From Cryptomeria japonica (lineage: Eukaryota; Streptophyta; Pinopsida; Cupressales; Cupressaceae): 64,000 bases of DNA. The notes under the pieces were generated by a model. It was not told the origin of the DNA and did no database searches. It saw nothing but the letters and a program-made list of their open reading frames with translations. Within the stretch, counting starts at the first letter, position 1; the number at the start of each line of letters is the position of its first letter. This document shows, one piece after another, positions 24,266 through 33,144 of the stretch. Position numbers and translations under genes: made by a program. The stretch is taken from contig NC_081415.1 of NCBI RefSeq assembly GCF_030272615.1, positions 630,949,240 through 631,013,239 of the forward strand, read 5' to 3'.

Positions 24266-24830
24266 CAACTTCATTACAATGGTAACACCTACCTATGAAT
24301 ACATGTGATCCTCTTCCACTACTAAATGTGCCTCCTCCTCTATAACTGTAACCACCTCTTTTCTTTGTTGTAGAATATTTATCCTTGTTATCTTGTCCTT
24401 GTGAATCATTTGCAGACATGCCCCCTCTTCCTCTCATGAATCCTCTACCTCTATTGCTACCTCCTTGTCTTTCTTGTTTTCTCTTCAACTTATCCTCAAC
24501 CCTTGTTTCAAGTTGAAAACAATCTCCCAATGTTTGTGGAATACTCAATCCAATCTCATCCTACAAATTTTACCTTAACCCATTCAAATACATGGCCATC
24601 TTTTCTTCTTCATCCTCTACTCCTCCCCTAATGCTCAATTTGTGAAATTGCTCTGTGTATGTCATCACATCCATGTCTCTTTGTTTATAGTTTGGTCTCA
24701 TCCTCTTTGTTTGTATAGTAAAATCAGATGGTAGAAATTGTACTTTCATAATTTCTTTCATTCTCTCCCAACTTGTAATCTTGTTCAATCCTCTTGCTGT
24801 CCTCTCAGCCTGCATACCACTCCACCATGT
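24266..24830 (-). pseudogene. Gag centre of the gag-protease gypsy element, between its two insertions
   Basis: Reads on the - strand from 24830: RTARGLNKITSWERMKEI, RDMDVMTYTEQFHKL, EEKMAMYLNGLR, then (after stops near 24550-24568) an arginine/glycine-rich nucleocapsid part and the first half of a CCHC knuckle (CYHCNEVGH). The gag-only element cut it at 24830 and the chromovirus at 24265. Continuation in both directions matches in frame and in motif, which confirms that these are insertions. Confidence 0.88.
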
Positions 24831-25002
24831 TGTAGCGTCCTAAAATTGCGACACTTGCAATTTTGACTGCATTTCGGTCTTCACGATGGCGACGCAACAC
24901 GCAACCTGAATGGAGACCCTGAAACTTGCTCATGACACTGAAAACTACATTTTTCAAGTACCCTGGCCTGAACCTCCTTGCACCCTGATGTCCCGGGAGG
25001 TG

Positions 25003-25060
25003 GGACCAGAGCGCCCAGCGCCCTAGTCCCTCAGGACCAGGGCGCCTAGTGCCCTGGTCC
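25003..25060 (+). repeat. Twin 27-nt hairpins upstream of the LTR TATA box
   Basis: 25003-25029 and 25034-25060 each have two 10-nt arms and a 7-nt loop. The second has perfect arms GGACCAGGGC/GCCCTGGTCC; the first pairs 8 of 10. The 3' LTR has the same pair at 31574-31600 and 31605-31631 with other substitutions, each pairing 9 of 10. Confidence 0.9.
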
Positions 25061-25183
25061 CTGGGTCCTATTTTGGGCCCGGTCTCCTAAGGGGCTTGGG
25101 TCTTTTTGTTTGCAATTTGGAAATTAACTTTCCCTGGTCGGCCTAAGGTCGGGAAAATCAGTCTATCAGCCCTAATTGACAAG

Positions 25184-25190
25184 TATATAA
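25184..25190 (+). promoter_or_regulatory. Likely TATA box of the gag-only element LTR
   Basis: TATATAA followed by AC, in the usual place within an LTR. Equivalent boxes are seen in the LTRs at 51014 (51321-51328) and, on the - strand, 53058-53065 and 50648-50655. Confidence 0.6.
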
Positions 25191-25432
25191 ACTACATTTT
25201 TCTCTCTCATTTGATATGAAGAGGATATGTGTACAAGGCGTGGAAATTATACTTAAGCATTCAAGCATTCAAGCATTCCTTCAAGCAATTGATCATTTCA
25301 AGTCTCCATTCAAGGCTAAGTGTTGCATTCAAGTCAAGGATTCAACCATTGAAGAGGAGATCACATACTACATGCTACAACATACAACATCTATACCTTC
25401 GCACATAAGGATACAAACATCCTTAGAACAAG

Positions 25433-25568
25433 GTATTAGTACTTGTTTTACAGTCATTTACATTTACAGCTCTTGCTCATTTCTTGGTTAATTCCAAAAC
25501 CGGGGTTTGACCTAAAGGCAAACCCCCAATCCCTAACCCCCCAATCGTCTTCGCTTTTCTATGTGTAG
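25433..25568 (+). other. Intron-like segment in the 5' LTR (136 nt)
   Basis: AAG/GTATTAG at the left, TTTGACCTAAA at 25506-25516 (branch-site-like) and a pyrimidine-rich TTTTCTATGTGTAG at the right. Four LTR families share this arrangement at the same distance from the TATA box. Splicing is inferred from sequence only; an alternative is a conserved promoter or poly(A) module. The 3' LTR equivalent is 32004-32139. Confidence 0.5.
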
Positions 25569-25653
25569 GTTGCAGGTACGCGGCTGAAATTGAAGATCTG
25601 GAATCCTTGTGCAGAGACGAACAGATCCCCCTTCATTTTGCGGATTTTTCGGA

Positions 25654-25680
25654 GGACCGTGGCGCCGGGCGCCATCGTCC
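25654..25680 (+). repeat. 27-nt hairpin downstream of the intron-like segment
   Basis: Arms GGACCGTGGC and GCCATCGTCC with a 7-nt loop pair at 8 of 10 positions. The flanking ~100 bp recur twice in the leader (26452-26482 and 27075-27105 cores). Confidence 0.85.
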
Positions 25681-26061
25681 CGACAACTTTTGCTCAAATT
25701 TGCAGGACAGCGCCGTATCGACATTTTACTGCTAATTCCAGGTCCGCAGCTTCATCCTATAACCTGAACTCAGTTTATAAGCGAATCTTTATGACTTTCT
25801 ATGCATGCTTAGCTTAATTTCCTTAACAACATTCTTTACAAAAGAGGGTAGCCTTGCTTTCCTAACCCTTGAAATTCATTTAGCATCCAATCTTGCATTG
25901 CGTGGGATTGGATCTTATGAGTTTCAACCCCTCTTTTGAATGTAAAGTCTCTCCCCTAAGTAAAAAACCATCGAATCCTAGCGAACCTCCCTTCTCTCTC
26001 CTCGGAGTCGGAAGAGGGGAGAACAACTAGGGTTCGATCGCGATTTTTCCGCTTTACATTT

Positions 26062-26080
26062 TGGTGAACCCGACGTGAAC
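26062..26080 (+). promoter_or_regulatory. Primer binding site of the gag-only element
   Basis: TGGTGAACCCGACGTGAAC starts three bases (TTT) after the LTR. The - strand element at 52225 has TGGTGAACCTGACTTC with the same 3-base spacer. I could not assign the tRNA. It is not initiator Met. Confidence 0.8.
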
Positions 26081-27322
26081 ATCCTTTCTGATTTTTCATG
26101 CTTAGATCTGAAAAAATTGATTACATTTCCATGTTTGATCTTTTGCAAAATTTTAGAGGTGATTGCATAAAAGCCCTAAATTTTCTTTTTGGTGATTGAA
26201 CTTGCGAAATGTCTAAATGTTAATGCCTGTTTCAGATCTGCCTTTCTATTACAAATTTTCAATTCATATTTGTGCTTTAATTCTGAAAATTAAGTGATTA
26301 AGTGTCAAAACCCTAATTTTTGAAACCCTCTTAATTCAACCTTTGTCCGATAATTTGACCAATCAAAACATCTCCAAATCAGCTATAACTTTGGATTCTG
26401 CAATAAAATCACAATATCCTTCATCCCTGAAAATTTGGAAAAAAGTTGCGAGGACCGTGTTGCACTCCGAGCGCCATCGTCCCTGACATTTTTTCCAAAA
26501 TTTCGGGAGCGAGATCTTGCTGTATTTTCCTGCTAAAATCCAGAATTTTGGCTGATTTTGTCAATTATAACACTTTCAAAATTACAGTCAAAGTTGGTCT
26601 TGTGTTTGCTTGGTTTAGGGCTTCTAATCATTCAAAAATCATTGAAATTAAAATTTTTTGTCAAAATTGTGTTCTTACTGTCCTAAATCTGAAAAGTGTG
26701 TCATCATTCATTAAAAATTTTAGTGCTTTATTCAAATTCTTGCATTTTGTGACTTTTGAAATTAAGTGCTTAATTACAACAACATTGATTTCCGCTTTCA
26801 AAATTGAATTTTGCGTGAAATTGAGTCAATTTTCAAATTTCAAAATTTGCATTGCTCTTGACATTCCCTCTAAAATCATAAAATTCAAATTTCAGTTTCC
26901 CTCTCTTTTTCAAAATTCAAATTTTTGCATTTTTCGACAATCTTGATAGGGTTCAATTTTGAGATTACAACTTTAATTTGGCCTATCTAGAGATCGTAAA
27001 ATCACTCAATTTTTTCAGATTAGCTCTAAAATCATCATACCTTTCATCCCTGCAAATTTCGAAAAAAGTTGCAGGGACCGTGTTGCACTCCGGGCGCCAC
27101 GGTCCCGGACATTTTTTCCGAAATTTCGGGAGACTGTTGTGATTGCATTTAACAGCTTAAATCCAGAAGATTGGCTGATTTTACTGAAAATTGCTACCTC
27201 TAAATTCAAAATCTTCTCTCTCTTTCTAGTGCATGAGTTTTACAACAATAAGCCCTACTTACACTATTCCCGTTAGATGAAGCCGTAGAATTAAGTCTTT
27301 CCGAGGTTTAACTACTTAGGAG
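26081..27322 (+). other. Long leader of the gag-only element with a duplicated hairpin module
   Basis: About 1.24 kb without a convincing ORF; the 166-codon frame at 26446 is low-complexity and unlike any protein I know. Two related blocks, about 26340-26570 and 26980-27190, each carry a 31-nt GGACCGTGTTGC/GCCAYSGTCC hairpin (26452-26482 and 27075-27105), then TTTTTTCC-AAATTTCGGGAG. Leaders of LTR elements carry packaging and dimerisation signals; a role for these hairpins in that is inference. Confidence 0.7.
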
Positions 27323-30300
27323 ATGGAACCTAATTTGAATAGCCTTTTTAACGAGGACATGGGTAATTCCTCTAATCCTCCTAATGATGAAGAAGCTCTC
27401 CATGAGGTTTCTGTAGAACAACTTTCGAAATTGGATAACCAATTTGATGATTTTCGACAATGGATGTCTCAAGAATACCCTGATAGTCAAGCTCTTCCTT
27501 TAAATGAGGGTCTAAAACATATGCTTCAAAGTGATAAGAATGGAATTGATATTTTGCATGGTATTGCACACATTGTGGATTCGAATGTGATGCCTATGAA
27601 GAGTTGTGCTGAAAATTTAGGTTATACACAACCTCCTACACAAGACAATCATTCTATTCCTTTGACAACTCCTATTGCTAGTATACCTACCTTTACATCA
27701 AACATCATGGCTACCTCTATACAAGACATTCCTCCTGTGATCACCAGTCATGGGGGCAACCCTTCTTCTTCAATTAACCCTCTTCCTTCATTCAATCCGA
27801 CTTCTTCATTCATTCCTTCAATGAGTGTCCCTATTATATCTCCACAAATGAACATGACGCAAGGGGGCAATTCATTTAACCATTCCATCCCTCCCTGTAG
27901 TGTTCCTCTTGTCCAATCATCTCCTATGACTAATTATCATAGGGTTCCACCACCTTACTCTTTACCTTCTTTCAATAACATAACACCTCCATCTCAATCT
28001 AACACATCCAATATGAATTCTTCGACTGAAGCGACCATTAACAATCTAGCACAAACTGTCTCTTCTTTACAACAACAAATTGCCTCTATGAATCAATCTA
28101 AGTTCAATGTGCCCACATTTGACGTTGCGAGCCCACTTTCTCTTGACATTGTTCGAGCTATCCCTCCTAAACATGTTGAAATCCCGCATTTGGAGCTTTA
28201 TAATGGTAAAGGAGATCCTCTAACACATGTTAAGACTTTTCAAACAATATGTACCGATTTTGCTTATGACCAAAGGTTGCTTGCAAAACTGTTTACTAGA
28301 ACATTAAGAGACAAAGCCCTACAATGGTATTTCTCGTTGCCTTCCTATTCTATTACTTCTTTCGAACAACTTGCAAATGCTTTCATTCAACAATTTCAAA
28401 ACAATATAAGCCCTAAAGTTACTTTGATTGATTTAATGCATTGTAAACAAGGTGTTAAAGAAAAAGTGACTGATTTCATTGGTAGATATAAGCATTTGTA
28501 TGCTCAAATTTCTTTTCCAGTGCCTGACAATGATATTCAAAGAATCTTTATTTCTAATTTACAAAAAGATATTCGAGACAAACTTCTGTTTTCTGAGTTT
28601 ACTTCTTTCCAACAGTTGTGCGCCACTCTTCACAATTATCAACTGACTATGAGTCAAATGGAACAATCACATCCTATGGCTCCGAGTGATAAGGGTGATA
28701 GCAGTCAACAACCATTTGGGAAGTTTAAACCGAACAGAGATTCCATCAAATTCAATGAAAACATCATCAACAACAATGTGAATGCAGCATCAGGTGTGCC
28801 TCCTATTTCTAAATTTTTCAAGAAAGAAAGAAAGTATACTCCTTTGAATGAATCATTGCATAGTATTATGAATAAGTTATTGCAACAAAATGTGCTTACT
28901 CTTCCTCCTATAAGACAAATTGATCCTGCAAAGATTACTTCACCTTATTTTGATAACAAAGCTTTTTGTCAATTTCATCGTCAGCGTGGGCATGATACTG
29001 AAAAATGTTTTTCTTTAAAGGGTAAAATTCAAGATTTGATTGATAATAATACTATCTTTGTTTCTGGAGTGAATGATAAAGGCAACACATCTGTAGCTCC
29101 TCCTAATCAAAATCTTCAGATTTTCACTGATCCATTGCCTTCTCATACCTCTAATGCGATTGAGACTAATGATTCCTCTCTCTCATCTGATGGTCTTGTG
29201 TCTATGACTCCGAATGTGATTAACTTTGTAGAGCAGCAAGAAATCCCTGAAGAACCTTCCATCACATTTGATTCTAGCGAAACCATTAGGGCACCTGATG
29301 GTCCTTTATACATAGTTGCAAAAGTTAAGAATACACCTTGCCGTGGAGTGCTTATTGATCCTTCGTGCATGGTTAACGTTATTACTGAAGAATTTCTTTT
29401 TACTTTGCAATTGAATCAAGTGATATATGACAAAACAGATGTGATTGTGAAACTATTTGATGCATTTTCTTCTCTTGCAATTGGTTCTATTACATTGCCT
29501 ATTGAGGTCGATAACAAATCTCTTGATGTGAACTTTGCTATTATTCCATCTTCCAAACAATTTCGTGTGAAGCTTGGCTATCCTTGGCTATCTTCCATGA
29601 AAGCTATTGCTTCTCCTATTCATAAGTGTTTGAAATTTCCCCATAATGGTGAAGTTGTTACTGTCAATCATAGTCTCTTTAAACCAGCTGAAAGAACCTC
29701 TAGTGTTCCTATTGATTACTTTTGGCCTAAACATTTCCAATCTCTTCCTCCGCGAAGTGATCATCTTTTCAAATCTTATCAAAAGTGGAAAACAGATATG
29801 ATCCTATCTCTAAGTGAACCTAGAGCACCTAAACTTGATATTCCTATCATTCTTGAGAAGGAAGTTCTTCCTTTGAAAGATAAAACTAATGTCTTTCCTC
29901 AAGAAGATTCTCAACCCATCCCTATGGATGTGACTATGTCTATACCTAATAAACTTCCTAAGAGTAGACCTATACCTCCTCGTCATGATGGACTTGGTCT
30001 TCTCCCTAAACCAAAAATTCCTCCTTTATATGGAGCAGTTCCTCCTCCTTCTTTTTATAGAGAGAAGAGACCTTCTTCTTCTCCTATTATCCAGCCTAAG
30101 AGACCACAACCTAAACACCCAAGTGCTAAGGATGAGAACATTCCTCCTCCTCAATCTTCGCAACTTCCTACTAAGACTAGACAAAATCGTTCTGCACGTG
30201 AACGCCGACGAAAGCGTCGTCTTAGAGCTCAGGCAGCTGCTTCTCAAACTTTGCAATCTCCAAAAACACCTTCAACAAGCATTATTCCATTTTCTCCTCA

Positions 30301-30658
30301 GCCGGACATTGAGCCTAAATCTCCTAAACATAAGATGCATGATGGTCTTGATCCTGTGCGAGTTAAAGATCCTATTTTTATAAATCTTGATGATGATATA
30401 GATGAAAATGTTACTCCTCTTGCTTCTGATAGTGAATATGAACTTGTTGATGTTGATAACCATTTATCTAATGAATTTTCTAAAGCACTTATCCTAGCTC
30501 CTAGACAAGAACAATGTGGCTCGGAACATGAACATAGCCCTTGTTTGGATCTTGTGATAGCTCCATCTGCTGTGTTGGATGTTCCTCCTCTAGCGTGTTC
30601 CCTGCCTTCCCGAAACATTGATCAGCAAGATCGGGGGGTAGATGACGTGCTAGACTAG
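27323..30658 (+). CDS. Gag-like polyprotein of the gag-only element, intact (1111 aa)
   Basis: Gag forms the particle that packages element RNA. The ATG at 27323 is the first in the frame after the leader. Residues about 1-280 are serine/proline/asparagine-rich with a short glutamine-rich helix near 245-265. The retrotransposon gag domain spans about 284-445 (HLELYNGKGDPLTHV, DKALQWYFSLP, FIQQFQNN, KVTDFIGRYKHL). A zinc knuckle CX2HX4HX4C is at C549-C562. A protease-like fold entry is at about 660-700, but the active-site triad reads D679-P-S instead of D-T/S-G, so protease activity is doubtful. From about 780 on the chain is proline-rich with a strongly basic tract (about 954-972, RERRRKRR core), then acidic to the end. 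No RT follows. Open over 3.3 kb while neighbours are riddled with stops, so it is young or selected. The function of the last ~330 residues is unknown. Confidence 0.9.
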   Translation: MEPNLNSLFNEDMGNSSNPPNDEEALHEVSVEQLSKLDNQFDDFRQWMSQEYPDSQALPLNEGLKHMLQSDKNGIDILHGIAHIVDSNVMPMKSCAENLGYTQPPTQDNHSIPLTTPIASIPTFTSNIMATSIQDIPPVITSHGGNPSSSINPLPSFNPTSSFIPSMSVPIISPQMNMTQGGNSFNHSIPPCSVPLVQSSPMTNYHRVPPPYSLPSFNNITPPSQSNTSNMNSSTEATINNLAQTVSSLQQQIASMNQSKFNVPTFDVASPLSLDIVRAIPPKHVEIPHLELYNGKGDPLTHVKTFQTICTDFAYDQRLLAKLFTRTLRDKALQWYFSLPSYSITSFEQLANAFIQQFQNNISPKVTLIDLMHCKQGVKEKVTDFIGRYKHLYAQISFPVPDNDIQRIFISNLQKDIRDKLLFSEFTSFQQLCATLHNYQLTMSQMEQSHPMAPSDKGDSSQQPFGKFKPNRDSIKFNENIINNNVNAASGVPPISKFFKKERKYTPLNESLHSIMNKLLQQNVLTLPPIRQIDPAKITSPYFDNKAFCQFHRQRGHDTEKCFSLKGKIQDLIDNNTIFVSGVNDKGNTSVAPPNQNLQIFTDPLPSHTSNAIETNDSSLSSDGLVSMTPNVINFVEQQEIPEEPSITFDSSETIRAPDGPLYIVAKVKNTPCRGVLIDPSCMVNVITEEFLFTLQLNQVIYDKTDVIVKLFDAFSSLAIGSITLPIEVDNKSLDVNFAIIPSSKQFRVKLGYPWLSSMKAIASPIHKCLKFPHNGEVVTVNHSLFKPAERTSSVPIDYFWPKHFQSLPPRSDHLFKSYQKWKTDMILSLSEPRAPKLDIPIILEKEVLPLKDKTNVFPQEDSQPIPMDVTMSIPNKLPKSRPIPPRHDGLGLLPKPKIPPLYGAVPPPSFYREKRPSSSPIIQPKRPQPKHPSAKDENIPPPQSSQLPTKTRQNRSARERRRKRRLRAQAAASQTLQSPKTPSTSIIPFSPQPDIEPKSPKHKMHDGLDPVRVKDPIFINLDDDIDENVTPLASDSEYELVDVDNHLSNEFSKALILAPRQEQCGSEHEHSPCLDLVIAPSAVLDVPPLACSLPSRNIDQQDRGVDDVLD

Positions 30659-31386
30659 TTACATTAGCATAGTAGACTCTCTCCCCCTCTCTTTTGTTAC
30701 TTCTTCTATATGTTATTCTCATTCTTCTATTTGTTGTCCTTGGTGTTGTCTACTTGAGGACGATGCAAAGCATTGAGATCTCTCGGTCTCTCTCATGTTG
30801 ACTCAAAAGACACATGTGTTCCCTTCTTCTAGGTGACCTTCCTTGATTGGGGAATGAAGAACAATTATGCATACATACATATGATATATATACATGAATT
30901 ATCATACAGCATACTGACCCCGAGGAAAGCGAAGTCACCTCGTGCTTTGTGTTTTGTGTCTATTATCCTTGGGTTTATCTCACACTTGGGGGCTAAATCC
31001 TTGCGATAACGTGCTCCTTTCTCATTTCTTATATGTATCACTACGTTAAAACAATCACCCCCCGTGAGGCGTGTGCGATCGCTTTAACGTAGGGGGGCAT
31101 ACATCCCGTTCATATCTTTTCAAGATACTTGAAAATTTCTTGGTAAATTTAGCTTTGCCTTGAAAAATTTTGATATCTTTCTTGCATGACTCATAGTGAG
31201 GGAGCCTTACTACTGACAGTCATGGTTCTTCCTCGCGATCTTCCCTTTTACTTTGTCAATCGAAGTCGTAAGATCATTAGTCCACTGGGGGCTCGGTGTA
31301 TCTTGCCTCCTTGACGTGGTGAAAGTCTTTCAATGTTGTTTCCTTGTACTTTACCGGAAGTATGAGCGTATGCTTATACTCCCGCT
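30659..31386 (+). other. 3' noncoding region of the gag-only element
   Basis: No ORF of note. A CTTGAGGACGATGCAAAGC stretch near 30750 resembles the conserved GAGGAC motif found 3' of gag-pol in many plant gypsy elements. A 10-bp inverted repeat lies at 31041-31092. The last 150 bases resemble, in reverse, the region just right of 53452. Confidence 0.6.
31041..31092 (+). repeat. 10-bp perfect inverted repeat, 32-nt loop
   Basis: CTACGTTAAA (31041-31050) and TTTAACGTAG (31083-31092) pair perfectly. The loop holds a C-run (CCCCCC) and GCGATCGC overlaps its right side; GGGGGG follows the right arm and could pair with the C-run instead. Confidence 0.8.
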
Positions 31387-31401
31387 AAAGTGGGGGCTAA
31401 A
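31387..31401 (+). promoter_or_regulatory. Polypurine tract of the gag-only element
   Basis: AAAGTGGGGGCTAAA directly before the 3' LTR. The same motif, on the - strand, lies at 53438-53452 in the related element. Confidence 0.88.
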
Positions 31402-32629
31402 TGTAGTGTCCTAAAATTGCGACACTTGCAATTTCGACTGCATTTCGGTCTTCAGGATGGCGACGCAACACGCAACCTGAATGGAGACCCTGAAACTTGC
31501 TCACGACACTGAAAACTGCATTTTTCAAGTACCCTGGCCTGAACCTCCTTGCACCCTGATGTCCTGGGAGGTGGGACCAGAGCGCCCAGTGCCCTGGTCC
31601 CCCAGGACCATGGCGCCCAGCGCCCTGGTCCCTGGGTCCTATTTTGGGCCCGGTCTCCTAAGGGGCTTGGGTCTTTTTGTTTGCAATTTGGAAATTAACT
31701 TTCCCTGGTCGGCCTAAGGTCGGGAAAATCAGTCTATCAGCCCTAATTGACAAGTATATAAACTACATTTTTCTCTCTCATTTGATATGAAGAGGATATG
31801 TGTACAAGGCGTGGAAATTATACTCAAGCATTCAAGCATTCAAGCATTCCTTCAAGCAATTGATCATTTCAAGTCTCCATTCAAGGCTAAGTGTTGCATT
31901 CAAGTCAAGGATTCAACCATTGAAGAGGAGATCACATACTACATGCTACAACATACAACATCTATACCTTCGCACATAAGGATACAAACATCCTTAGAAC
32001 AAGGTATTAGTACTTGTTTTATAGTCATTTACATTTACAGCTCTTGCTCATTTCTTGGTTAATTCCAAAACCGGGGTTTGACCTAAAGGCAAACCCCCAA
32101 TCCCTAACCCCCCAATCGTCTTCGCTTTTCTGTGTGTAGGTTGCAGGTACACGGCTGAAATTGAAGATCTAGAATCCTTGTGCAGAGACGAACAGATCCC
32201 CCTTCGTTTCACGGATTTTTCGGAGGACCGTGGCGCCGGGTGCCATCGTCCCGACAACTTTTGCTCAAATTTGCAGGACAGCGCCGTATCGACATTTTAC
32301 TGCTAATTCCAGGTCCGCAGCTTCATCCTATAACCCGAACTCAGTTTATAAGCGAATCTTTATGACTTTCTATGCATGCTTAGCTTAATTTCCTTAACAA
32401 CATTCTTTACAAAAGAGGGTAGCCTTGCTTTCCTAACCCTTGAAATTCATTTAGCATCCAATCTTGCATTGCGTGGGATTGGATCTTATGAGTTTCAACC
32501 CCTCTTTTGAATGTAAAGTCTCTCCCCTAAGTGAAAAACCATCGAATCATAGCGAACCTCCCTTCTCTCTCCTCGAAGTCGGAAGAGGGGAGAACAACTA
32601 GGGTTCGATCGCGATTTTTCCGCTTTACA
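31402..32629 (+). repeat. 3' LTR of the gag-only element
   Basis: Begins TGTAGTGTCC, ends CGCTTTACA, 1228 bp. It differs from the 5' LTR at about 25 sites, many at CpG. Hairpins at 31574-31600, 31605-31631 and 32225-32251; intron-like segment at 32004-32139. Confidence 0.93.
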
Positions 32630-32634
32630 CATGT

Positions 32635-33110
32635 CAATGTGGTTCCTCTCAATTTTGCCTTTGCAAATCTCACCTTCTTATTATCATCAGTATCTTCCAA
32701 CTCAAAGTAGTTTTCTAGGGTCTTTATCCACCCTAGCACTTCCTCACTATCCATCCTTCCCTGGTATATAGGTAAATCAAGATGACCTTTTATTCCACCA
32801 CCTTGGACTGCCTTCAATAATCTTACCAACCTCCTCTCTTTGGGGTGTACCACCTCCTCCCTATGCTCTTCATGCCTTTCTCCTTCATCATGGGCTTCCA
32901 CTTCTTCACTCACCTCCTCTCTTTTAGATTCTCCCCTTTCTTTCTCTAAGGCTTCAATCCTTGCTAGTAGTTGCAATTCTTTCTCCTTTGATGTCTATCC
33001 TCCCTATCCTTTGTTGCTTCCAACTCCCTCTTCTCTCTTTCAAGGGCTTCTCTCAACTCCTCTATCTCCCTAGCCATTTGATTTTTAGGTGCCATCTTAT
33101 CAAAACCTAC
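32635..33110 (-). pseudogene. Gag N-terminus of the gag-protease gypsy element
   Basis: Reads on the - strand from about 33095. A coiled-coil-like glutamate/lysine-rich N-terminus (LLARIEALEKE) precedes the start of the gag domain (LDLPIYQGRMDSEEVLGWIKTLENYFEL in pieces, VRFAKAKLRGTTLT). It ends where the gag-only element entered (32630) and continues at 24830. A TAG near 32976-33000 interrupts it. Confidence 0.85.
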
Positions 33111-33129
33111 CCTCAAAGATATACTCACT

Positions 33130-33141
33130 GCTCTAATACCA
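33130..33141 (-). promoter_or_regulatory. Primer binding site of the gag-protease element
   Basis: TGGTATTAGAGC on the - strand, three bases from the LTR. It matches the initiator tRNA-Met site at all but one base. Confidence 0.85.
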
Positions 33142-33144
33142 ATC

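Larger units (their letters stand above)
24831..26058 (+). repeat. 5' LTR of the gag-only element
   Basis: Begins TGTAGCGTCC and ends CGCTTTACA. From left to right it has two 27-nt GGACC/GGTCC hairpins (25003-25060), a TATA box (25184-25190), an intron-like segment (25433-25568) and a third 27-nt hairpin (25654-25680). Confidence 0.93.
24831..32629 (+). mobile_element. Complete gag-only (pol-less) LTR retrotransposon, TR-GAG type, 7799 bp
   Basis: Two LTRs of exactly 1228 bp (24831-26058 and 31402-32629), an exact 5-bp duplication CATGT (24826-24830 and 32630-32634), a primer site, a PPT, and one intact 1111-codon gag-like ORF. No RT, RNase H or integrase is present: only 743 bp separate the ORF end from the 3' LTR. 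By eye the LTRs differ at about 25 sites, mostly transitions, with no indels, so this is the youngest dated insertion in the window. It must use enzymes from another element. The CX2HX4HX4C gag knuckle points to the Tat/Athila side of Ty3/gypsy. Confidence 0.93.

Noticed and set aside
26446-26946. 166-codon ORF in the leader of the gag-only element
   Set aside because: Phenylalanine/isoleucine/lysine-rich low complexity over a T-rich stretch; it includes the hairpin, and the related second leader block is not open.
30026-30618. Several arginine- or leucine-rich ORFs on both strands
   Set aside because: They are other-frame readings of the intact gag-only ORF.
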